Below, piece after piece: positions 1-6,300 of a DNA stretch of 34,713 nucleotides. The position numbers and the translations under genes were made by a program. The notes below the pieces were generated by a model, which was not told the origin of the DNA, ran no database searches, and saw only the letters and a program-made list of their open reading frames with translations. Origin of the DNA: Hydrogenophilales bacterium CG12_big_fil_rev_8_21_14_0_65_61_21 (GTDB lineage: Bacteria > Pseudomonadota > Gammaproteobacteria > Burkholderiales > Thiobacillaceae); NCBI GenBank assembly GCA_002782005.1, contig PFGT01000089.1:2054-36766 (forward strand), read 5' to 3'. How positions within the stretch are numbered: the stretch's first letter is position 1; every line of letters begins with the position of its first letter.

Positions 1-12
1 GGTGGAAGTACG

Positions 13-204
13 CTACACCAAGCAACCACTGGTTGTTGCACTTCTAACTTGAATCTGCGAATAAAAATGTGCTGAACTTTGGGGATATTGGCACAGGAGG
101 CAGGTGCTGAGACCTTTGACGGCGACCGTGGCCGTAACGACAGCGGCTAGCGCGAGGACAATGTCCTTGATGGTGGAAATCAGTCCGGGCGTCGTGAGGC
201 ACAT
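13..204 (-). pseudogene. Possible truncated small membrane protein (hypothetical)
   Basis: A 63-codon open frame starts with ATG at 204 and reads MCLTTPGLISTIKDIVLAL, followed by an Ala/Val-rich stretch (residues about 15-32) that could be one membrane helix. The N-terminal part recalls small hypothetical proteins in which a helix like this is followed by a long charged domain. Here the sequence after residue 32 turns into Cys/Ser/Gln-rich residues with no such domain and soon stops. I therefore read it as the 5' end of a gene whose remainder was lost, next to insertion-sequence-like debris. The resemblance is from memory and no function can be given. It may also be a chance frame. Confidence 0.3.
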
Positions 205-384
205 AGGCAGCTAACGTGGAGCTAAGGGGCTGCGCACTTTTTCGCAGTCCCGCTTGAGCGTAGGGTTACCGAACCCCATGCTCAAAACCTGAGCCTCGAA
301 CCCGCGTCAATAGCATTTCAGACTTGAGCCAAAATTATTGTCCAGAAAGTGGGGTCCACTATAACCGGGTTTGCGCAGGTGAAT

Positions 385-431
385 GAAAGGGACATTTCTA
401 CTTTGCAGGAAAGGGGACATTTCTATTTAGC
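385..431. repeat. Imperfect direct repeat, IS-end-like
   Basis: Two near-identical copies of a roughly 21-bp unit lie 25 bp apart: aaagggacatttctactttgc at 385-405 (first 20 bases aaagggacatttctactttg) and a copy beginning aaaggggacatttctattta at 410. They differ by one inserted g and one or two substitutions. Repeated transposase-binding sites at element ends are known for IS21-type elements. No transposase gene is present, so this would be a solo end or scar. The family assignment is inference. Confidence 0.4.
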
Positions 432-529
432 GTTGACACTGGCAAAATATCATTTGCAATTCGGCGCGATCCGGTGCACAGTGCGGCACGCGATTTTCAA
501 GTAGTGTTGTAGTTGTCTGGTTCGGTACC

Positions 530-543
530 CCGCCGCTCGGCGG
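530..543 (+). promoter_or_regulatory. Small hairpin in the cspA leader
   Basis: ccgcc (530-534), loop gctc, ggcgg (539-543): a perfect 5-bp GC stem about 90 bases before the cspA start. Cold-shock genes commonly have long structured leaders. A role here is inference. Confidence 0.35.
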
Positions 544-586
544 TATTCCACCTTCACTTCCCGCCGTCTTGACCTTCGATGCAACC

Positions 587-606
587 AGGGGTTCGCCCCT
601 ATTTTT
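587..606 (+). terminator. Terminator-like UUCG hairpin in the cspA leader
   Basis: AGGGG (587-591), TTCG loop, CCCCT (596-600), then ATTTTT. This is a short stable stem with a UUCG tetraloop and a T-run, ending about 26 bases before the cspA ATG. It could attenuate cspA transcription, terminate upstream transcripts, or act as a temperature-sensitive leader element. The stem is only 5 bp, so termination would be partial. Confidence 0.4.
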
Positions 607-631
607 AGTCAATTTTTAGGATATTCAAGAC

Positions 632-838
632 ATGGCAACAGGTACAGTAAAGTGGTTTAACGATTCCAAGGGCTTCGGCTTTATTACCCCCGAAGCTGGC
701 GGCGACGATTTATTTGCCCATTTTTCCGCAATTCAAGGGCAGGGTTTCAAGACCCTTCAAGAGGGCCAACGGGTCAGTTTCGACGTGACCACCGGCCCCA
801 AGGGTCAGCAAGCGTCCAACATACGCGCGGCTGAGTAA
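632..838 (+). CDS. cspA: Cold-shock-domain protein CspA family
   Basis: This 68-residue protein is a single cold-shock domain (OB fold), the usual length for the family. The RNP1 motif KGFGFI is at about residues 13-18 and an RNP2-type motif LFAHF at about 27-31; the more usual form is VFVHF. Such proteins bind single-stranded RNA and DNA, melt mRNA secondary structure and act as RNA chaperones in the cytoplasm. The ATG at 632 begins the standard [10 protein letters not shown] start. The gene appears monocistronic: a long leader with hairpins precedes it and an intrinsic terminator follows at 931. The paralogue type (cold-induced or constitutive) cannot be told from sequence alone. Confidence 0.93.
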   Translation: MATGTVKWFNDSKGFGFITPEAGGDDLFAHFSAIQGQGFKTLQEGQRVSFDVTTGPKGQQASNIRAAE

Positions 839-856
839 GCTGCTGTCTGGTGCAAG

Positions 857-882
857 GGGCACGGGCCGCGAGGGTCGTGCCC
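857..882 (+). other. Hairpin in the cspA 3' UTR
   Basis: gggcacg (857-863) pairs perfectly with cgtgccc (876-882) around a 12-base loop. No T-run follows, so it is not a terminator by itself. It may stabilise the 3' end of cspA mRNA upstream of the terminator at 931. Confidence 0.4.
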
Positions 883-930
883 AATAGTAGCGCCAGATGG
901 GCGGTCCAGACTTGCGTTGCGACTGGATAG

Positions 931-956
931 GCCCGGCGGAAGCCGGGCTTTTTATT
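931..956 (+). terminator. Intrinsic terminator after cspA
   Basis: gcccggc (931-937), loop ggaa, gccgggc (942-948), then tttttattttt. This is a perfect 7-bp GC stem with a GNRA-like tetraloop and a T-rich tail, ending transcription between cspA and infA. infA must then have its own promoter or rely on readthrough; only about 25 bases separate the T-run from the infA start. Confidence 0.85.
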
Positions 957-982
957 TTTGACTTTCCTCTGGAGGCAAAGTT

Positions 983-1246
983 ATGGCCAAGGAAGAACTC
1001 CTTGAAATGCAAGGCGTGGTGATCGAGGTCCTACCCGATTCGCGTTATCGCGTCACGCTCGAAAATGGCCACAGCCTGGTGGCGTACAGTGCGGGCAAGA
1101 TGCGCAAGCACCATATCCGTATCCTGGCCGGCGATAAGGTGTCGCTGGAGATGTCACCATACGATTTGAGCAAGGGGCGCATTACGTTCCGTCATATCGA
1201 AACCCGCGGGCCGATCGCGCCGCCGCCGCAACGTCGCCGGTACTGA
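983..1246 (+). CDS. infA: Translation initiation factor IF-1
   Basis: This 87-residue S1-like OB-fold protein starts with [20 protein letters not shown] and contains the conserved [10 protein letters not shown] segment (about residues 38-47) and [10 protein letters not shown] (about 58-67). It binds the 30S A site with IF-2 and IF-3 during initiation. The C-terminal tail (about residues 74-87, Pro/Arg-rich, ending QRRRY) is longer than in the 72-residue enterobacterial protein. That fits the second, stand-alone infA copy of betaproteobacteria. A GGAGG at 971-975 lies 7 bases before the ATG, fixing the start. The copy is outside any ribosomal-protein operon, so a second infA is likely elsewhere in the genome. 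Confidence 0.92.
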   Translation: MAKEELLEMQGVVIEVLPDSRYRVTLENGHSLVAYSAGKMRKHHIRILAGDKVSLEMSPYDLSKGRITFRHIETRGPIAPPPQRRRY

Positions 1247-1301
1247 TTGGCTGTAACCGGATACTGTTTTGCGCTGCCTGAGCGGCGGTCTGTTTATATC
1301 T

Positions 1302-2324
1302 CTATGTGGCCTTTCGTTGCCGCGTCTTCTTCCGCGCTACAACCTGCGCGCTTTCGTTTATTTTGACCTGGGAGTGATCCTGGGTGATTCCAGATGCGCC
1401 GCTGGCGTAGACCTCCTCCATGATCTCAATGAAGCGCCGTGCCTGGGGCGACAGGAAGCGGCCCTTGCGTAGCACCAGACCATAGCCCCGCTGCGGGAAG
1501 TATTGGGTCAGCGGGATGCGCATGAGTTTTTCCGACCCGGTCAGACAGATGTCGGTGACGATCGACACACCCATGCCCAGTTCCACATATTTCTTGATGA
1601 CCTCCCAGCCGCCAGCCTCCAACGTGACGGTGAAGGTCAGGTTGTGCCGCTGGAAGACATATTTGACGATGCGCCAGGTGGATAGATGACTGGGCGGCAG
1701 GATCAGGCCGTAGTGGCTGACGTCCTCCAGCGTGACTTCTTTGCCGGAGCGGACCTTGTCGGCCAGTGGGTGGTCGATGGGGGTAATCAGCATCGGGTCG
1801 AAGGTGACCACCGGGCGGTACTCTATGTCCTCCGGCACGTCCAGCATCGAGCCCACCGCAAAATCGATCTCATCCGCCTTGAGCATCTTCAGGCCATCCC
1901 GGCCAGTGACGTTATGCATCTTGAGTTGCACCTTGGGATAGGCCTCGACGAAGCGGCGCACTGGCTCTGGCAGGATGTACAGGATGGTGGATTCGCCGGC
2001 GCCGATATTCAGCTCGCCCGATTCAAGCTTGCCGAAGTGAGCGGTGAAGTTTTCCTGTAGTTTGTCGATACCGTCCACCAGCGGCTCGGCCAGGTGGTAG
2101 AGCACATCGCCCTCAGGGGTCAGCTTGAGGTGCGGACCACGGCGCTCGAACAGGACGATCGCCAGTTCCCGTTCCAGTGCCTGGATTTGCAGTGACACTG
2201 AGGGCTGAGACAGAAATAATTTTTCCGCCGCCTTGGAGATGCTGCCGCAGCGCACCACCTGATGGAACGCGCGCAACTGCTTGAGCCGGTTGTTCTTGTA
2301 ATACAGGCGGGAATCTTCAGCCAT
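1302..2324 (-). CDS. LysR-family transcriptional regulator
   Basis: This 340-residue protein has an N-terminal winged helix-turn-helix: RLKQLRAFHQVVRCGSISKA begins at about residue 13 and the recognition helix carries SQPSVSLQIQALE. A two-lobe periplasmic-binding-like effector domain follows from about residue 95 to 300. The C-terminal 30 residues form a basic tail (RKKTRQRKA), longer than usual for LysR proteins. CysB and CbbR are distant relatives in style, but I cannot assign the effector. The gene is divergent from the rnf-por operon and the shared intergenic region holds a LysR-type dyad at 2368-2390. Control of that operon, plus autoregulation, is therefore likely. The effector may be a redox or 2-oxoacid metabolite; this is inference. 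Confidence 0.88.
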   Translation of the reverse strand: MAEDSRLYYKNNRLKQLRAFHQVVRCGSISKAAEKLFLSQPSVSLQIQALERELAIVLFERRGPHLKLTPEGDVLYHLAEPLVDGIDKLQENFTAHFGKLESGELNIGAGESTILYILPEPVRRFVEAYPKVQLKMHNVTGRDGLKMLKADEIDFAVGSMLDVPEDIEYRPVVTFDPMLITPIDHPLADKVRSGKEVTLEDVSHYGLILPPSHLSTWRIVKYVFQRHNLTFTVTLEAGGWEVIKKYVELGMGVSIVTDICLTGSEKLMRIPLTQYFPQRGYGLVLRKGRFLSPQARRFIEIMEEVYASGASGITQDHSQVKINESAQVVARKKTRQRKAT

Positions 2325-2478
2325 GGCCTTTATTCTTTATATTGAAGATAACAATACTAGAGATTGAAATAATTACCGCGCCGAATTATTAAAAAATCCA
2401 TAGACTTTGCCAAGTGATAATTAGGTGCTACAGGTCTTTAATCTGCGAGCATGTTGCTCGGATGGCAAAGGAGCCGAG
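2325..2478. promoter_or_regulatory. AT-rich divergent promoter region, LysR gene / rnfB
   Basis: The 154 bases between the divergent LysR-type gene and rnfB are markedly AT-rich against a GC-rich background, as expected for promoters on both strands. They contain the dyad at 2368-2390. aaaggag at 2467-2473 is a good ribosome-binding site for rnfB with a TTG start at 2479. I could not assign -35/-10 elements with confidence. Confidence 0.6.
2368..2390. promoter_or_regulatory. Candidate LysR-type operator (T-N11-A dyad)
   Basis: AATAATT (2368-2374) and AATTATT (2384-2390) form a perfect 7-bp inverted repeat around a 9-bp GC-rich spacer. The nested T373 to A385 spacing is exactly T-N11-A, the consensus geometry of LysR-family recognition sites. 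It lies 44 bases from the regulator start and about 90 bases from rnfB. Confidence 0.5.
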
Positions 2479-3360
2479 TTGGACACGATTACCGGAGTGA
2501 TGCTGGCGGGCGGTTTCATGGCGGCGCTGGGTGGCGGCCTGGCCTGGATGCTGGCGGCGGCCAACAAGCGTCTGTACGTCTATGAAGACCCGCGCATCGA
2601 TCAGGTGGCCGAGCTGCTGCCCCAGTCCAACTGCGGCGCTTGCGGCACCGCCGGGTGCCGCAATTTCGCCGAGAATCTGGTCGAGGGTAAGCTGCAACCC
2701 TCCGGTTGCACCGTCAATACCCCCGACATGAATGCCTACATCGCCGGTTTTCTGGGCGTCGAGTTGGGCGCTGCGGACAAGCGCGTCGCGCGTCTGGCCT
2801 GCGCAGGCGGCCGCCATGTCGCCCGCCTGCGCGCCCATTACGATGGCCTGGAAACCTGTCGCGCCGCCGCGACCGTGGCTGGTGGCGGCAAGGCCTGCGC
2901 CTGGGGTTGCCTGGGGTTGGGCGATTGCGAAACAGTGTGCGATTTCGCTGCCATCACCATGGATCAGTTTGGTTTGCCAGTGGTGGATGCGGCCAAGTGT
3001 ACGGCCTGCGGCGATTGCGTCGAGGTCTGTCCCAAGGACCTGTTCTCGCTTCAGTCCGTTACCCACAAGCTGTGGGTGGCCTGCAAAAACCGGGCCGACG
3101 GCGATACCGCCGAGTTGCAGTGCGAGGTCGCCTGCACCGCCTGCGGTCGCTGCGTGGCCGATTCGGCCGAGGGTGTCGTCAAGCTGGATCGCGAACTGGC
3201 GGTCATCGACTACGCCCTCAATGGCCTGGCCACGCGCCAGGCCATCGAACGCTGCCCGACCGGGGCTATTGTCTGGTTTGAAGACGACCATGCCGAAAAG
3301 GGCCGGGCCGCCAAGAAGATCGTCCGCATCGCACCGCTGCCGGTGGCGAGCGAAGTTTGA
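2479..3360 (+). CDS. rnfB: Rnf electron transport complex subunit B
   Basis: RnfB is the Fe-S subunit thought to receive electrons from, or pass them to, ferredoxin in the ion-pumping Rnf complex. The 293-residue protein has an N-terminal membrane helix (about residues 5-25). A Rnf/4Fe-4S domain follows with C52, C55, C60 and C77 (SNCGACGTAGC). Next come a ferredoxin-type set C140/C144/C150/C154 and a classical CxxCxxCxxxCP set C174-C184. A last set, C219/C222/C225, has no close fourth Cys; the partner may be C259 (RCPTGAI) 34 residues later. This long form resembles RnfB of Clostridium and Bacteroides rather than the short proteobacterial type. Start: TTG at 2479, because AAAGGAG sits 5 bases before it and the protein then begins MDTITGVMLAGG as in the family. 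An upstream in-frame GTG at 2425 lacks support. It is the first gene of the operon, 32 bases before por. Confidence 0.9.
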   Translation: MDTITGVMLAGGFMAALGGGLAWMLAAANKRLYVYEDPRIDQVAELLPQSNCGACGTAGCRNFAENLVEGKLQPSGCTVNTPDMNAYIAGFLGVELGAADKRVARLACAGGRHVARLRAHYDGLETCRAAATVAGGGKACAWGCLGLGDCETVCDFAAITMDQFGLPVVDAAKCTACGDCVEVCPKDLFSLQSVTHKLWVACKNRADGDTAELQCEVACTACGRCVADSAEGVVKLDRELAVIDYALNGLATRQAIERCPTGAIVWFEDDHAEKGRAAKKIVRIAPLPVASEV

Positions 3361-3392
3361 ATCAACGGTTAACGTCCTGAGGGGGAATGACC

Positions 3393-6300
3393 ATGTTCAA
3401 GAAGCTTTTTAACCTGAAGAATAACTTGATCGAGGCTGGTGTTGCCGCCAGCGTGACCGGCCAGGCGGTGAAATATCCGGGCGTGCGCGATTGCCTGGAC
3501 GGCAATACCGCTGTGATCCTGGTCGAGCGCGAGGCCAGCGACGCCGCCGGCGCCTACCCCATCACGCCGTCCACCCAGATGGGCGAATACTGGGCTGAGG
3601 CAGTCGCCGCTGGACACATTAATACGGCTGGCCGGCCGCTGATCTTCGTCGAGCCCGAATCGGAACATGCGGCCGCCGGGGTGACCGCCGGCATGGCCAT
3701 GACCGGCCTGCGGGCGGTGAATTTCAGCTCGTCCCAAGGCGTGGCCTTCATGCACGAATCGCTCTACAGCGCGGTGGGCAAACGCCTGCCCTATGTGCTC
3801 AACATGGGTTGCCGGGCGATCACCAAGTCCACCCTCAACGTGCACTGTGCCCATGACGATTTTCACTGCGTCGATGACACCGGCTTCATCCAGGCCTTCG
3901 CCCGGAATGCCCAGGCGGCGGCCGATCTGAACATGATCGTTCGCAAGACCGCCGAGCTGTCCCTGACCCCCGCCATCGTCGCTATGGATGGTTTCCTCAC
4001 CACTCATCTGATCGAGCCGGTGCTGATCCCGGAAAGGCAACTGGTGGCCGAATACCTGGGCAAGTCGGACGACATCATCGACACTCCGACCCCTTCTCAG
4101 CGCCTGATCTACGGTCCGAAGCGGCGCCGCGTGCCGGCCATCTGGGATGTCGATACGCCCATGGCCTCCGGATCGGTGACCAATCAGGATGCCTACATGC
4201 AGTCCGTGGCGGCCCAGCGCCCTTATTTCTTCCAATACATCCCGGACATCATTGACGGCTGCATGGCGGAATTCGCTCAGTTGACCGGCCGTCGTTACGA
4301 CCGGGTGCGGGCCTACCGCTGCGAGGACGCGGATTATGTCATCGTCGGCATGGGTTCCATGACCGTGCAGGCCGAGGCCGTGGCCGACTGGCTGCGCGAG
4401 AATCGCAAGATCAAGGTGGGCGTGGTCGACATCACCCTGTTCCGGCCCTTCCCGGGCGATGCGCTCGGCCATGTGCTGAAGGGCAAGAAGGGCGTGGCGG
4501 TGCTGGAACGCACCGACCAGCCGTTGGCCGAAGACCTGCCGCTGATGCGCGAGGTTCGGGCCACGGTAACCAAGTGTCTGGAGAACGGCGCCGATCGCGC
4601 GGCCTACCCCGGCTACGCGATCTACGACAGCGCCAAGGAGATGCCCAAGTTGTATTCCGGTTGCTACGGTCTCGGTTCCCGCGACCTGCAACCCGAGGCC
4701 CTGGTGGCCGCTGTCGAAAACATGTTGCCGACCGGCAGCAAGCGCAAGTTCTACTATCTGTCGGTCGATTTCGTCCGCGACCAGGCGGCGAACCCGAAGC
4801 AGGAAATCCAGATGCAGGCGCTGCGCGAGGCCTATCCGCAGATCAAGGAAATGGCCCTGCGCGGCTCGGAAAACCCCAACCTGATGCCCAAGGACGCCAT
4901 CGCCGTGCGCATCCACTCGATCGGCGGCTGGGGGGCGGTAACTACCGGCAAGAACCTGGCCATGACCCTGTTCGAACTGCTGGGCTGGGACATCAAGGCC
5001 AACCCCAAGTACGGCTCGGAGAAGAAAGGCCAGCCGACGACCTACTATCTCTCGGCCGCGCCGGAACCGATCCGCGTCAACTGCGAATACAGCCAGGTGG
5101 ACGTCGTCTTGTCGCCCGACCCGCAGGTGTTCCTGCACACCAACGCCCTGGCCGGTTTGGCCAAGGGCGGGGTGTTCGTGATCCAGAGCAATCTGGATTC
5201 GGCCGCAGCGGTCTGGGCTACCTTCCCGATGGCCATCCAGAAGACCATCGTCGAGCAGGGTATCCGGGTGTACTACCTGGACGCCTTCCAGATCGCCCGC
5301 GACGAGGCCTCCAACGCTGACCTGCAACTGAGGATGCAGGGCAACGCCTTCCAGGGCGCCTTCTTCCGCGCCTCCGACGTCAAGGAGCGCGCTGGCTTGA
5401 GCGAAGAAAACCTGTTCAAGGCGATCGAGAATCAGCTCGAAGCGAAATTTGGCAAGAAGGGCAAGCGGGTGGTCGAAGACAACCTGCGCGTGGTCCGGCG
5501 CGGTTATGAGGAGCTCAAGCAGATACCGACCGAGGCCATGCAGATCGGCGTCCGGCAGCCGGCGGCGAAGAGCGAGATCGTCCTGCCGGTGATGCTCAAG
5601 CAACAGCCCGAGGGTAACGGCGGCGTCAGCGACATCCATCGTTTCTGGGAGCAGACCGGTAACTTCTACATCAGCGGCAAGGGTTCCGACAACCTGGTCG
5701 ATCCGTTCATCGGCATGGCCATCATCCCGGCCGTCAGCGGCGTGTTCCGGGACATGACCCAGACCCGCTTCGAGCATCCGGAGTGGATCGCAGAGAACTG
5801 CACCGCCTGCGGCAACTGCTACACCGAGTGCCCGGACTCCGCCATTCCCGGCCTGGTCTCCGATGCCGCAGACGTGCTCAATACCGCGATCACCAACATC
5901 GAGATGGCCGGCCGGCCGACCCGTTTTCTGCGCAAGGCCGCGCGCACCATCGAGAAGAAGCTCAAAGGCCGACTGGATAAGGACGGTCTGGACGTGCGCG
6001 CGCTGTTTGCCGCTGCCATCGCCGAGACCTTCGCTGAAGACCCGACCCAGGGCGAAGAGCGGGAAAAGCTGGTGGCCGAGATCGAACTTTTGACCGGCGC
6101 CATCGGTGGTTTCAAGTTCGCCATCACCAAGCCGTACTGGACTACCCGCGAGAAGAAGGCCAAGGGCTCTGGCGGTCTGTTCTCGATCACCATCAATCCC
6201 TACACCTGCAAGGGCTGCGCCCTGTGCGTCGAGGTTTGTGAGGATGACGCATTGAAGATGGTGACCCAGACACCGGAATCGATCGAGGCGTTGCGCCGCG

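Larger units (their letters stand above)
205..631. other. Gene-poor region with IS-end-like sequence, then cspA leader
   Basis: No convincing gene lies here. Positions about 336-366 (a stretch around gtccagaaagtggggtccac) and 385-438 look like insertion-sequence termini or scars. From about 440 onward the DNA is the promoter and leader of cspA, with two short hairpins. A perfect TTGACA at 433-438 sits at the inner edge of the repeat. A weak -10 (tgcaat at 455-460, 16-bp spacing) could follow, so cspA transcription may start near 467. A 61-codon minus-strand frame at 427-612 is low-complexity and is not called as a gene. Confidence 0.5.

Noticed and set aside
336-438. Complete insertion sequence
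   Set aside because: Only terminal-looking repeats are present; no transposase frame and no matching opposite end within the window.
427-612. Minus-strand 61-codon frame upstream of cspA
   Set aside because: Low-complexity and overlapping the cspA leader hairpins; no ribosome-binding site or domain. Frames like this recur opposite GC-rich leaders.
2428-3291. Minus-strand 287-codon frame over rnfB
   Set aside because: It mirrors the rnfB coding frame; low-complexity Gly/Ala/Gln composition and no motif.
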